Notes: a model not told the origin generated them from the letters alone. A stretch of 64,000 bases of DNA from Lachnospiraceae bacterium oral taxon 500 (GCA_002999035.1 CP027241.1:1305001-1369000); one strand, 5' to 3'. Numbered from the stretch's first letter, positions 8,619 to 17,853 are shown. A program made the numbers and translations.

Positions 8619-10478
8619 ATGCGGGAAAGCTGGAAGAACATTGATAAAAAGCTGCTGGTGAGGAGAGCTTTTTTGATTTTACTGGATATTTTATTAATTA
8701 ATTTAGCGGCAGGCTGTGCCCTGCTGGTGCGCTTTGATTTTAGTCTGAGCAATATTCCCGGCGGGTACAGCGAGGCGGTGTTTCGGTATGCCCCGATTAA
8801 TATCGTCGTTACCTTGGGTCTGTTTTGGCTGTTTCGGCTGTATCACAGCCTGTGGAAATATGCCGGCATCGAGGAGCTGACCAATGTAGCCTATGCCTGC
8901 GCCTTTTCGGCAGCTGCTCAATGGGGCGGAATGATGGCCTTGGGAGTGCATGTGCCGCGCAGCTTTCATCCGCTGTACTTGGGCTTTTTGCTCTTTTTGG
9001 CGGCGTCTTCCCGTTTTGCCTATCGTTTTCTGCGGGCCTTAAATAATCGCTACCGCAATGACCGCAAACGGCGGACGATGATTATCGGCGCGGGCGAAGC
9101 GGCGAATGCGATTATCAAGGAGATTAACAACAGCCAGTATCTGGACGGGAAAATCGTCTGTGCGATTGACGATAACCGCAGTAAGATCGGCAGCTATATT
9201 CAGGGGGTTAAGGTCACCGGCGCCAGAGAAGATATCCTTGACATGGTAAACAAATATGAAGTGACCGATATCATTATTGCCATTCCCTCGTATTCCAAGG
9301 AGCATTTGAAACCGATTCTGGATATCTGTAAGCAGACGGAGTGTTCCCTCAAGATTTTGCCGGGCATGTATCAGTTGATTAACGGACAGGTCAGTGCTTC
9401 GCAGCTGCGGAGTGTCGATATTGAGGACTTGGTGGGTCGGGATACGGTTGATTTAGACTTAGGCAGTATTATGAATTATGTCGGCGGCAAAACGGTGATG
9501 GTGACCGGCGGCGGCGGGTCGATCGGCAGCGAGCTCTGCCGGCAGCTGGCAAAATATCAGCCGGCCCGGTTGATGATTGTTGATTTTTACGAGAATAACG
9601 CTTACGATATTGAGCAGGAGTTAAAGGCCAAATATAAGGATTTGAACTTAACGGTGCTGATTGCTTCGGTTTGTGATGAAAAGCGAATGGCGGCTATTTT
9701 TGAGAAGTACCGGCCGGATATTGTGTATCATGCGGCGGCGCATAAGCATGTGCCGCTGATGGAAGGAAGTCCGAACGAAGCGATTAAAAACAATGTTTTC
9801 GGTACGCAGACAATGGCGGAGCTGGCCGACCGCTACGGAGTCAAGCGCTTTGTTTTGATTTCGACCGATAAGGCAGTCAATCCGACGAACATTATGGGAG
9901 CATCGAAGCGGATTTGCGAGATGCTGATTCAAAGCTTTGATAAAAAGTCCAAAACCGAGTTTGCGGCTGTACGTTTTGGAAATGTTTTGGGCAGCAACGG
10001 CAGTATTGTGCCGCTGTTCCGCAAGCAGATTCTGCGGGGCGGGCCGGTCACGGTCACGCATCCTGATATTATCCGTTATTTCATGACAATTCCGGAGGCG
10101 GTGGCTTTGGTGCTGCAGGCGGGAGCGCTGGCCGGCGGCGGTGAGATTTTTGTGTTGGATATGGGGGAGCAGGTCAAAATTGTAGATTTGGCTCGGAACC
10201 TGATTCGGCTGATGGGTTTTGTGCCCGACCGGGATATTAAGATTGAATATATTGGCCTCCGGCCGGGTGAAAAGCTGTATGAGGAGTTTTTAATGGCTGA
10301 GGAGGGCTTACAGGAAACCAGCAATAAGCTGATTCATATCGGCCGGCCGATTCCGATGGAGGAGGAAGTCTTTGCTGCCAATTTAGCTAAGCTCAGGCAG
10401 GCGGTCGAAGAAGAAGGCGAAATCAAAGAGATTGTTAAAAGCCTTGTGCCGACTTACCGGATGGACGGGCAGGAGTAG
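8619..10478 (+). CDS. CapD/FlaA1-type nucleoside-diphosphate-sugar dehydratase
   Basis: 619 residues, the usual length of membrane-bound CapD/PglF/WbpM proteins. Four membrane helices (about 15-125) precede a CoA-binding-like Rossmann domain (MIIGAGEAAN near 151), then the catalytic short-chain dehydrogenase domain with a TGGGGSIGSE nucleotide-binding loop near 290. The catalytic STDKAVNPTN-MGASKR segment has Met in place of the usual tyrosine, as is normal in this subgroup. It should convert UDP-GlcNAc to a 4-keto-6-deoxy sugar for surface polysaccharide or glycan. ATG 8619 follows AAAAGGGG. No other polysaccharide genes lie nearby. Confidence 0.88.
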   Translation: MRESWKNIDKKLLVRRAFLILLDILLINLAAGCALLVRFDFSLSNIPGGYSEAVFRYAPINIVVTLGLFWLFRLYHSLWKYAGIEELTNVAYACAFSAAAQWGGMMALGVHVPRSFHPLYLGFLLFLAASSRFAYRFLRALNNRYRNDRKRRTMIIGAGEAANAIIKEINNSQYLDGKIVCAIDDNRSKIGSYIQGVKVTGAREDILDMVNKYEVTDIIIAIPSYSKEHLKPILDICKQTECSLKILPGMYQLINGQVSASQLRSVDIEDLVGRDTVDLDLGSIMNYVGGKTVMVTGGGGSIGSELCRQLAKYQPARLMIVDFYENNAYDIEQELKAKYKDLNLTVLIASVCDEKRMAAIFEKYRPDIVYHAAAHKHVPLMEGSPNEAIKNNVFGTQTMAELADRYGVKRFVLISTDKAVNPTNIMGASKRICEMLIQSFDKKSKTEFAAVRFGNVLGSNGSIVPLFRKQILRGGPVTVTHPDIIRYFMTIPEAVALVLQAGALAGGGEIFVLDMGEQVKIVDLARNLIRLMGFVPDRDIKIEYIGLRPGEKLYEEFLMAEEGLQETSNKLIHIGRPIPMEEEVFAANLAKLRQAVEEEGEIKEIVKSLVPTYRMDGQE

Positions 10479-10575
10479 GCGCTGCATACCATGGGTGAGC
10501 GGGCGCTGATAGAAGATATTGATGAATATATAGCGGTACTTGCGGCCAGGGAAACGCAAGGGGAATAAGATTTGC

Positions 10576-10604
10576 TTGTGCTTTTGGTAAAAAACGGCTA
10601 TAAT
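10576..10604 (+). promoter_or_regulatory. promoter of walRK
   Basis: A strong -10 TATAAT at 10599-10604, with a weak -35 TTGTGC 17 bases upstream. It lies 42 bases before the walR start. Confidence 0.55.
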
Positions 10605-10645
10605 AAAGGTTGGAGCAGACAGACAGCTGACGGTGAGGAAATGTT

Positions 10646-11353
10646 ATGGCATATAAATTATTGGTAGTGGACGATGAAAGCAATATCGTGGACATTTTGC
10701 GGTTTAATTTGGAAAAAGAAGGCTTTGAAGTGCATACCGCTGAAAACGGCAGGCAGGGCTATGAGCTTTTTAAAAAAGAAAAGCCGGATTTGCTGCTGCT
10801 GGATATCATGATGCCGGAATTGGACGGTTTTGGCCTGTGCAAGATGATTCGGGAAGAATCCAATGTGCCGATTATCATGTTGACGGCTCGGGCGGAGGAA
10901 GTCGACAAGGTGCTGGGACTGGAGTTTGGAGCGGATGATTACATCACCAAGCCTTTCAGCGTCAGAGAATTGATTGCCAGAGTCAAGGCCAATCTGCGCC
11001 GGCAAAATATGGAGGGGCAAAGCATCGGTCTGCCGGATAAAATTTTACGCTTCGGGAAATTAGAGGTCGATACGGTACAGTACAAAGTGACCAAAGACAA
11101 GGCCGAGATTGATTTGACGGTTCGTGAGTACGAATTGCTTAAGTTTTTAATGGAGCAGGGCAATCAAATCTTTACCCGCGAGCAGCTTTTGGAGCAGGTT
11201 TGGGGCTATGAATACTATGGCGATGTGCGGACGGTTGACGTCACGGTACGTCGGCTTCGGGAAAAAATTGAGGATGAGCCGAGCAATCCCATTTATATTT
11301 TAACTAAGCGGGGCGTGGGCTATTATTTTAATCCGAAGAAAACCGGAGTTTAG
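10646..11353 (+). CDS. walR: response regulator WalR (YycF)
   Basis: 235 residues. An N-terminal receiver domain (about 1-120) has D9/D10, the phosphoacceptor D53 in LLLLDIMMP, and KPF near 103. A C-terminal OmpR-type winged helix (about 135-230) ends in TKRGVGYYF. WalR controls cell-wall hydrolase and wall-homeostasis genes, usually as an essential regulator. Identity as WalR rather than another OmpR-family regulator rests on the following kinase and the yycH-yycI pair. The GTGAGGA site and ATG are well placed; walK starts 9 bases after the stop. A WalR-like box occurs at 13183-13199. Confidence 0.93.
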   Translation: MAYKLLVVDDESNIVDILRFNLEKEGFEVHTAENGRQGYELFKKEKPDLLLLDIMMPELDGFGLCKMIREESNVPIIMLTARAEEVDKVLGLEFGADDYITKPFSVRELIARVKANLRRQNMEGQSIGLPDKILRFGKLEVDTVQYKVTKDKAEIDLTVREYELLKFLMEQGNQIFTREQLLEQVWGYEYYGDVRTVDVTVRRLREKIEDEPSNPIYILTKRGVGYYFNPKKTGV

Positions 11354-11362
11354 GGAGAATAT

Positions 11363-13126
11363 ATGCATTTAAGAAGTATACGCTGGCGCTTGGTGACGAT
11401 TTATGTTTTGCTGGTAATTATTGTCATGATGGCCAGCGGAACCTTGATTGTATATCTGACCAGAGATAATGAGTATAAGGTGATCAAAAACGATCTGCGG
11501 CATCTGGCGGCACTGGCGACCGCCATTTCCGCCGAGGATGACGCATCGGCGGAAGCGCTGGAAAAACAGTATATGAACCTGCTGATGCAGGGGCGGCTGG
11601 GTCAGCCGGCCTCGGACAGTATTATTTGTATGCTGCGGCCAAACGGGGAAGTGATTTATACGACCTCGGAGGTGGAAACGGCCAAGCGGATTCTGACGCC
11701 GCAGACCATGGCGGCGGCTATGGGCAATACGCTGGAGGAGTTTGACCGGGTCGGCAACATTCGGGAAAATGACCGAATGATGGGATTGGCCTTGCCGGTC
11801 AAGGACAACCGGGGCGAAGTCGCCTTTATTCTTTATTTTTTAAAGGGAACCGAGCAGGTGGAAGAAAACATCCGGCGGACGGTTTATGTCATTGCGGTTT
11901 CGGTTTTGCTGGCAATCGGGCTGGCGATGTTTTTGGGCTATGTTTTTGCCGGATATTTGACTCGGCCGATTCGTTCGCTTTCCAGGCGGGCTAAGGATAT
12001 GGCGGCCGGAAACCTGAAAAACCCGATTCCGGTGCTGTCCAATGATGAAATTGGCGATTTGACCGATAATTTTAACTATATGGCTAAGTCCTTGAACCGG
12101 ACGATGGAACAGATGGCCGGGGAAAAGAACAAGATGGAAACCATTATTCATTATATGACCGACGGGATTCTGGTCTTTGATGAAGAGGGCCAGATTATTC
12201 ATAAAAATCCGGCTTCGATGCGGATGCTGGATTTCCGCGGTGCTAAAAATTATGAGGAAGTTTTTGATGAAGCCCTGAAAATGTCGTATCGGGAGCTGAC
12301 CGGGAAGATGGAACAGGGTCAGCTAAAGTTTACTTTGGAAAAGGAAAATCAATATTTTAATGTGGCGTTTGCCCGATATTTCAGTGACGACCGGGTGGCC
12401 CGAGGAGTGATTTGCGTTATTCAGGACGTCACAGAGCATAAAAAGCTGGAGCAGATTCAAAAAGAGTTTGTGGCCAATGTTTCGCATGAACTGCGGACGC
12501 CGATTACAACGGTGAAAAGCTATGCCGAAACTTTGCTGGATTTGCCGCCGGAGGATATTGAGAACCGGGAACGGTTTTTGACCGTTATTAATTCGGAAAG
12601 CGACCGGATGACGGCTTTGGTTCAGGATTTACTGGACTTATCTAAGCTTGATAACAAAAAGATTGGTTTTCAGATGGAGCAGATTGAACTGACAGCGCTG
12701 GTCCGCGGCGAGGTAGAGGGCTACCAGATTCATGCCCGTAAAAAAGGACAGCAACTCTTATTTGAAGCTGAGGAAAACTATTATATTTACGGCGATCCCG
12801 GTCGGGTATCGCAGGTTTTTCGCAATTTGATTTCCAATGCCGTTAAATACAGCGGTGAGGGCAGTCAGGTTAAGGTGTCGTTATCCGCGGAAGAAAGTTT
12901 TGTGGTCGGTAAGATTCAGGATCAGGGGATCGGAATCGCGCCGGAGGATTTGCCACGGGTATTTGAGCGCTTTTACCGGGTCGATAAGGCCCGCTCCCGG
13001 GCGATGGGCGGAACGGGATTGGGACTGGCGATTGTCAAGGAGATTATGCAGTATCACGGCGGCCGGGTTGAGGTCACATCGGAGCTGGGGAAGGGGAGTT
13101 GTTTTTATTTATATTTTCCCTGTTGA
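11363..13126 (+). CDS. walK: sensor histidine kinase WalK (YycG)
   Basis: 587 residues in the classical WalK order. A membrane helix (about 8-30) is followed by an extracellular sensor loop (about 31-170), a second helix (about 171-195) and HAMP (about 196-250). PAS (about 255-360) and HisKA follow, with phosphoacceptor H375 in NVSHELRTP. HATPase (about 470-587) has N-box NLISNAVKYS and G-boxes DQGIGI and GGTGLGL. It phosphorylates WalR in response to wall or division state. It overlaps no gene and is followed by a WalR-type box and a new promoter rather than running directly into yycH. Confidence 0.93.
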   Translation: MHLRSIRWRLVTIYVLLVIIVMMASGTLIVYLTRDNEYKVIKNDLRHLAALATAISAEDDASAEALEKQYMNLLMQGRLGQPASDSIICMLRPNGEVIYTTSEVETAKRILTPQTMAAAMGNTLEEFDRVGNIRENDRMMGLALPVKDNRGEVAFILYFLKGTEQVEENIRRTVYVIAVSVLLAIGLAMFLGYVFAGYLTRPIRSLSRRAKDMAAGNLKNPIPVLSNDEIGDLTDNFNYMAKSLNRTMEQMAGEKNKMETIIHYMTDGILVFDEEGQIIHKNPASMRMLDFRGAKNYEEVFDEALKMSYRELTGKMEQGQLKFTLEKENQYFNVAFARYFSDDRVARGVICVIQDVTEHKKLEQIQKEFVANVSHELRTPITTVKSYAETLLDLPPEDIENRERFLTVINSESDRMTALVQDLLDLSKLDNKKIGFQMEQIELTALVRGEVEGYQIHARKKGQQLLFEAEENYYIYGDPGRVSQVFRNLISNAVKYSGEGSQVKVSLSAEESFVVGKIQDQGIGIAPEDLPRVFERFYRVDKARSRAMGGTGLGLAIVKEIMQYHGGRVEVTSELGKGSCFYLYFPC

Positions 13127-13182
13127 GTGGGATTTTTGGCGACGTTCCGTCAGCCTTATTCGTAACCTATCCGTTAGCGGAT

Positions 13183-13215
13183 TGTAACGGTTTTGTAATA
13201 TAAATCCGGTATAAT
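13183..13215 (+). promoter_or_regulatory. WalR-type box with adjacent -10
   Basis: TGTAAC-GGTTT-TGTAAT at 13183-13199 fits the WalR (YycF) consensus TGTWAH-N5-TGTWAH exactly. TATAAT at 13210-13215 follows 10 bases later, with no good -35, as expected for an activator-dependent promoter. It lies between walK and the secreted-protein gene at 13274. Confidence 0.65.
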
Positions 13216-13273
13216 GTGTACCAATCAGGGAAATATTCTAAACTGTAACAGATAAAAGGAGAAAGGAGCGAAT

Positions 13274-13903
13274 ATGAAAAAAAACAGGCTTGGATTGTTT
13301 TTTATTTGTTTGATATGGACGTTCCTCTTTTCTTTTGCTGCCGAGGCGAGCACCTTCGCAAACGGTGGGGTTCGTGAAACCGCAGGCAATAAAGTTATGA
13401 CAAACAAGGCAACGGAAGAAAAAGCTGCGCTGGGTCAGGCGGAAAAGCTGGAAGCAGCCGGTATTGCGGCCGAAAGTTTACTGCAATATGTGCAGGAATT
13501 GGAAGAAGGTCTGAAAACGGAAGAAAACGGCGTGGCGGAGCAAATCGGCTCTTTGACATTGACTGAGGGAATCGGTAAAAAAAGAACGAAGCTTTTCAGC
13601 GGCAGCCGCAAGCTCTTAGGAAGCGGCGGCAAGGAAGATCGGGTTGATTTGGTGCTGTTTTATTTGCCGGCCAAAGAAGACGACAAAACCGAGCCGATGA
13701 TTTTGCAGATCGATCAGTATACCATCGGAGCCAGCAAGTTGTTCAGCGCTGAGATTGAATTAAACCGTGTCGGGGTCAATTACCTGCTGATTCAAGTCGG
13801 CGGGGAAAACCAAAAACTGTCTTATCAGCTCTACCAGATTATTGTCGAGGACATTAAAACCAAAGACAAATTGGAAAGCATGACATTAAAGTTTAAAAAA
13901 TAG
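13274..13903 (+). CDS. secreted protein of unknown function in the wal locus
   Basis: 209 residues. A signal peptide (KKNR, hydrophobic core about 6-23, likely cleavage after AEA near 25) precedes a lysine- and glutamate-rich helical segment (about 55-100) and a beta-rich C-terminal half. No known domain is recognised. It sits between walK and yycH, where classical wal operons have no gene, and a WalR-type box lies 75 bases upstream. It may be a WalR-regulated envelope protein or an extra input to WalK; that is inference. The ribosome binding site is AAAGGAG. Confidence 0.7.
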   Translation: MKKNRLGLFFICLIWTFLFSFAAEASTFANGGVRETAGNKVMTNKATEEKAALGQAEKLEAAGIAAESLLQYVQELEEGLKTEENGVAEQIGSLTLTEGIGKKRTKLFSGSRKLLGSGGKEDRVDLVLFYLPAKEDDKTEPMILQIDQYTIGASKLFSAEIELNRVGVNYLLIQVGGENQKLSYQLYQIIVEDIKTKDKLESMTLKFKK

Positions 13904-14067
13904 TTTTGCGCAGCCGGAGGCCGATAAAATGTATGAGCAGACGGTACGCAAGCGGGGCGGTTGTGAATACGATGCGTGTGCGGCGTGATGACGGGAGTCG
14001 CATGGTGCGGCGGATTGGCCGTATGCGCAGCCAAGAATCGAAAGAAAAGAATTGGAATGGAGCAAAG

Positions 14068-15438
14068 ATGAGCGGCAAAACAGCGATTAAGTCGATGACA
14101 TTAGCAGTGCTTATTTTAGTGAGTCTTTTGCAGATTGAAAGGTTATGGTTTGAAAACCATGGCCTTTTTTCTTCTGCGGTACAGAAACAAACGGCGGAGC
14201 AGGCCTTGCAGGACCTGATTATGGAGCCGGAATATATTGCCCTGCATAAGGGAGAAATCAAAGGGGAGTACCATGTGCTTGACTCAGCCGGGATTTTATT
14301 CAGTTCGATTTTAAAAGATACCGGCCGGGTGATTCGCCAGCTTGAGAAAATGTCGGTGATAAATCAATATGATTATCCGGTTTTGTTTGAGCAGCCGCAT
14401 ATTTTGTATCATTTTTCGGTACCGATTTCGGCGGAAACGATTGGCCGGATTGCGCAAATAAAGATGCCGAAAGAGGCAGCGGAGATTACCGGCATGGCTT
14501 TGGTTCCGGCAGGATTAGCCGAGAACCGCTTTTTGCTGCTCTTTTTTGATAAGGACACGACTTTGGTCAAGGGTTTTTCTGTTTTAAAAAATGATTTATC
14601 CGATGAAAATGAAGTTTTCAGCCGTTATATCAGCGGTCAGGTTTCCGCCGGTAATCTCCGGCTGTCCGCCAAACAGCAGGGGCTGGCTGATTTTGCCGGT
14701 GAGGTGCTGCTGCCGGCACCGAAACAAAACTATATTTTGCCCCAGGAATGGAAATGGGAAGCGCCTTATCTGCTGGAGGCAGACGGGCGGCTCATGATTG
14801 ATACCGACCGGTTGTCGGAATATATCTTTTTCTTTGTTAAAAACCCGCGAATTTTATGGAGTATTCTGGAGGCGGAAAGAGCCCGCTATGGTGATTCATC
14901 AACACTCGTGGAGTATAACACCAAAGGGATATTTACCTATCGCTTGGCTCAGGCAGTTGAAAAAAGGAGCGAGGCTCTGCCGGCAGGCGAAGCCTTAAAA
15001 AAAGCGGTTAATTTTATGAATAAGGACAGTCTGTTGAGTACACAGGAGATTAAATTATCGGCCTATCAGGCGGAGGGCGCGCGGCATCATTTTTATTTTG
15101 ATTATTATTTCCGGGGGCATCGTTTGATTTGGAACGAGGAAATGACGGAGCATTACGGTGTTAAGTATCCGCTGGAGGTAGCGGTGGAAGGGGAGCAGGT
15201 GACTTTGTATAAGCGGCTGCTGCTTCAGCCGGAAGTGCTGCTCCAGCAGGGGGTGCGGTTTCAGGCCAATTATGAAGAGGTGCTGAACCGCTTTTATCAG
15301 ACACATGATCAAGCGGTGATCCGAGATTTGTCTTTGGCGTATTTTGCCGAGAAAAGCGGTGTCCGGCTGGGCTGGGTGATTGATACCGACGGCGGAGAGT
15401 TTCTTTATTCCCTGATACCGCAAGGAGGGAAACGATGA
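14068..15438 (+). CDS. yycH: YycH-like WalK regulator
   Basis: 456 residues, matching the length of Bacillus YycH. One N-terminal membrane helix (about 9-25) anchors a large extracytoplasmic domain. With YycI it binds WalK and modulates its activity. ATG 14068 follows GGAATGGAG; upstream in-frame starts have no site and would put arginine-rich sequence before the helix. It overlaps yycI by four bases (ATGA). Sequence identity is low by eye; the call rests on topology, length and position. Confidence 0.82.
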   Translation: MSGKTAIKSMTLAVLILVSLLQIERLWFENHGLFSSAVQKQTAEQALQDLIMEPEYIALHKGEIKGEYHVLDSAGILFSSILKDTGRVIRQLEKMSVINQYDYPVLFEQPHILYHFSVPISAETIGRIAQIKMPKEAAEITGMALVPAGLAENRFLLLFFDKDTTLVKGFSVLKNDLSDENEVFSRYISGQVSAGNLRLSAKQQGLADFAGEVLLPAPKQNYILPQEWKWEAPYLLEADGRLMIDTDRLSEYIFFFVKNPRILWSILEAERARYGDSSTLVEYNTKGIFTYRLAQAVEKRSEALPAGEALKKAVNFMNKDSLLSTQEIKLSAYQAEGARHHFYFDYYFRGHRLIWNEEMTEHYGVKYPLEVAVEGEQVTLYKRLLLQPEVLLQQGVRFQANYEEVLNRFYQTHDQAVIRDLSLAYFAEKSGVRLGWVIDTDGGEFLYSLIPQGGKR

Positions 15439-16304
15439 ACTGGAATAAGATATTATCGGTTTTTATTGTCATATTTTTGGTGATTAATCTGGGTCTTTAC
15501 GGGGTGAGGAGTATTCGGGACCAGCGCAGCTATACGCTGTCCAATAATCGGACCCGGCAATTGGAAAATATGATGAAGCAAAAAGGGGTAACGATGTATG
15601 ATTATCTGCCGGAGTTTTATCCCAAGGCAATTTTAGAGTTGAAATCGGCGGAGTGGAAAAAAGAAGAGATTTTAGCGAAAATTTTCGGTGGGCAGGATTA
15701 TCGTTCGGAAATTACCTATCAGGCGGCCCTGGCGGACAGCTATCAAAACGACCGCCAGCAGCTGGCTTTTTACACGGGTGATCACAGCGGTACTCTTTAT
15801 TATAAAGGGAAAAATGAGCGCTATGTACCGGACAGTTCTGCGCTGTCGGCGTTAGAGGCCAAAGCACTGCTCTTTGTCAGGGATCTGGTCGGCGATGGCA
15901 AACAGTTCCAGGTAACAAACCGGCAAGTCAAGGGTTCGGAATATTTGCTGGATATCAATGGTGTTTTTCGTGGTCAGATCATATTCAGCAGCCAGTTTCA
16001 GGTTCAAATCGGAGAAAAAGGCATCAGCGAGGCGATTGGGCATTTTTACGAGCCGCTTGAGTTTGACGGGGCGGCACAGGAGATTTATGCCTTTGATGAA
16101 GTGATGTACTATTTTATGAATAAAATGGAAGAAAAGGGCAAAAAAAATATTATCATTAAGGATGCGGATATCGGTTACTGGATTTTGGATTCGGATACCC
16201 GCCAACTAACGATTGAAGCAACGCCGGTCTACCGCCTGATTTTGGAGGACGGCAGCATTTACTATATTGACGCTTATCAAAATGAGTTTTTAAATGCGGA
16301 GTAG
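15435..16304 (+). CDS. yycI: YycI-like WalK regulator
   Basis: 289 residues. A single N-terminal membrane helix (about 5-23, MNWNKILSVFIVIFLVINL) is followed by an extracytoplasmic domain like that of YycH. The MNWxK start followed by a helix is typical of YycI. It is coupled to yycH by a four-base overlap. The yycJ/walJ gene that follows yycI in Bacillus is missing; instead a palindromic 50-mer and a DUF4143-type ATPase come next. Confidence 0.85.
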   Translation: MNWNKILSVFIVIFLVINLGLYGVRSIRDQRSYTLSNNRTRQLENMMKQKGVTMYDYLPEFYPKAILELKSAEWKKEEILAKIFGGQDYRSEITYQAALADSYQNDRQQLAFYTGDHSGTLYYKGKNERYVPDSSALSALEAKALLFVRDLVGDGKQFQVTNRQVKGSEYLLDINGVFRGQIIFSSQFQVQIGEKGISEAIGHFYEPLEFDGAAQEIYAFDEVMYYFMNKMEEKGKKNIIIKDADIGYWILDSDTRQLTIEATPVYRLILEDGSIYYIDAYQNEFLNAE

Positions 16305-16320
16305 GAGCTGTCTGCCCGGC

Positions 16321-16370
16321 AAGTGTCTAATAAAAATTTCTGCGGCAATCTGCAAAAATTTTTATTAGAC
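16321..16370. repeat. family 3 palindromic repeat, copy A
   Basis: A 50-base palindromic unit: GTCTAATAAAAATTTCTGC and its near-perfect inverse flank a short loop. A copy with 48 of 50 bases identical, in the same orientation, lies at 17804-17853, beyond the ATPase gene. It could also act as a terminator after yycI. Confidence 0.85.
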
Positions 16371-16405
16371 GCTCAGGTGCTATATTTGAGAGGCAGGAAT
16401 TGAAA

Positions 16406-16519
16406 ATGTCGGCAAAGCCAAGACGAAAGAAGCGGAGGCAGCCGGTTTTTGGTGTGTTGCCCTTACGTTTTAAAAATCTAAACTATTTTCATTTAAAAGA
16501 AAATCAAATATATTCATGA
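16406..16519 (+). pseudogene. possible 5' remnant of a wal-operon gene
   Basis: A 37-codon frame begins MSAKPRRKKRRQPVFGVLP behind GAGGCAGGA and runs into the 3' end of the convergent ATPase gene, where coding character is lost. It could be the start of a gene interrupted by arrival of the ATPase unit, or a small basic peptide, or noise. No continuation was recognised beyond 17853. Confidence 0.25.
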
Positions 16520-17723
16520 TCAGTGTTCCTGATTCGGTGAACCTTGGCGAAGTCGCATCCTTGGCAATGATTATTTTTTTGAAGGAATCGGGAATTCGCC
16601 GCAAAGAGCCTTCTTCCTGTTCCAGCTTTTCTTGATTAGGCACGGCAAAGGCAGATTGGATATAACAGCGTTTGGAACCTTTGTTGCAGACGAAATCCAC
16701 TTCCAGATGCTTGCGGACAGTATTTCCGCCTGCATTTCGTTCATTGCAGATTACCAGCCCAATGTCTACATTGTAGCTGCGGATTTTGAGTTCGTTGAAG
16801 ATGATATTTTCCATCGTATGCGTTTCTTCCAATTGACGAAAATTCAGTCTGGCATTTCTAAGCCCCATATCCGTGAAATAATATTTCAGAGGCGTATTGA
16901 TGTATTTTTTTCCTTTGATATCGTATCGAAGCGCTTTGTCAATCAGGAAAGCATCGCAGAGGGCATCAAGGTATTTTTTCACGGTAATGGGGCTGATTGC
17001 TTTTTGCTTTACGCTTCGAAATGTATCGGAAAGTTTTTTCGGATTCGTCAGAGAGCCGATTGCCGAGGAAATGATATTGAGGACTTCTTCCAGTTCGTCT
17101 TGATTTCGGATATTGTTTCGACCAAGAATGTCCTGAATATAGGTTTCTGCGAACAGCATTTTTAAAAATGAAATTTTTTGCTCATTCTCCGTATAGGTGA
17201 GGACGGATGGCAAGCCGCCGTAAAGCATATATTCGTTCCAGCCCTCGTATTTTGAGTGCGGATAAGCGGACATAAATTCAGAAAAACTCAGCGGATACAT
17301 AGAAATTTCATCCCCTCGGCCGCGAAATTCCGTAATAATATCCTTAGATAGGAACTTGGCATTGCTTCCGGTGACATAGACATCGACATTTTCCATTCGG
17401 ATAAAACCATTAAGTACGGATTCAAACTCATCCAAAAGCTGAACTTCGTCCAAAAGGAGATAGTACATTTTGTCATCCTTGATTTGCTCCTCAACAAAAG
17501 GGTAGAATACTTCGGGATTTCGATACTTTCTGTTTTTAAAAGTATCAAAAGCAATCGCAATGATATGCTGTTGGTCAATGCCATTCTCTATCAGATGATT
17601 TTTGAATAAGTGAAACAGCAGATAGGATTTCCCACAGCGGCGGATACCAGTGACTACCTTAATCAGCCCGTTATGCTTTCGGGCAATCAATTTTTTCAAA
17701 TAGGAATCTCTTTTAATTTCCAT
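16470..17723 (-). CDS. AAA ATPase, DUF4143 family
   Basis: 417 residues. An N-terminal P-loop domain has Walker A GIRRCGKSYLLF (about 21-32) and Walker B YYLLLDEVQLL near 108-118; the C-terminal half ends in the nuclease-like DUF4143 region (EVDFVCNKGSKRCYIQ near 350). The family is common and multicopy in anaerobes, and its role is unsettled. ATG 17723 follows GGAGAG; the longer reading would extend into repeat sequence. It is convergent with yycI, and near-identical palindromic 50-mers flank the unit, with a third partial copy just upstream of the start. A paralogue lies at 25671-26885. Confidence 0.85.
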   Translation of the reverse strand: MEIKRDSYLKKLIARKHNGLIKVVTGIRRCGKSYLLFHLFKNHLIENGIDQQHIIAIAFDTFKNRKYRNPEVFYPFVEEQIKDDKMYYLLLDEVQLLDEFESVLNGFIRMENVDVYVTGSNAKFLSKDIITEFRGRGDEISMYPLSFSEFMSAYPHSKYEGWNEYMLYGGLPSVLTYTENEQKISFLKMLFAETYIQDILGRNNIRNQDELEEVLNIISSAIGSLTNPKKLSDTFRSVKQKAISPITVKKYLDALCDAFLIDKALRYDIKGKKYINTPLKYYFTDMGLRNARLNFRQLEETHTMENIIFNELKIRSYNVDIGLVICNERNAGGNTVRKHLEVDFVCNKGSKRCYIQSAFAVPNQEKLEQEEGSLRRIPDSFKKIIIAKDATSPRFTESGTLIMNIFDFLLNENSLDF

Positions 17724-17749
17724 ATCAATATCTCTCCAATAATTTTTTG

Positions 17750-17777
17750 GCAGCAATCTGCATTTATTTTTATTAGA
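17750..17777. repeat. family 3 repeat, partial copy
   Basis: GCAGCAATCTGC followed by an AT-rich arm ending TTTTTATTAGA resembles the right half of the 50-mer at 16321-16370. It lies between the ATPase start and copy B. Confidence 0.6.
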
Positions 17778-17803
17778 GTATAGCATATCGCCCCTTAGCA
17801 TAC

Positions 17804-17853
17804 AAGTGTCTAATAAAAATTTCTGCAGCAATATGCAAAAATTTTTATTAGAC
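17804..17853. repeat. family 3 palindromic repeat, copy B
   Basis: A direct repeat of 16321-16370 with two differences in the loop region (GCGGCAATCTGC against GCAGCAATATGC). It is palindromic like copy A. The two copies bound a unit of about 1.5 kb containing only the ATPase gene. Confidence 0.85.

Noticed and set aside
16321-17853. Classical insertion sequence
   Set aside because: The flanking repeats are direct copies of a palindrome, and the enclosed gene is a P-loop ATPase with no DDE, HUH or recombinase motif.
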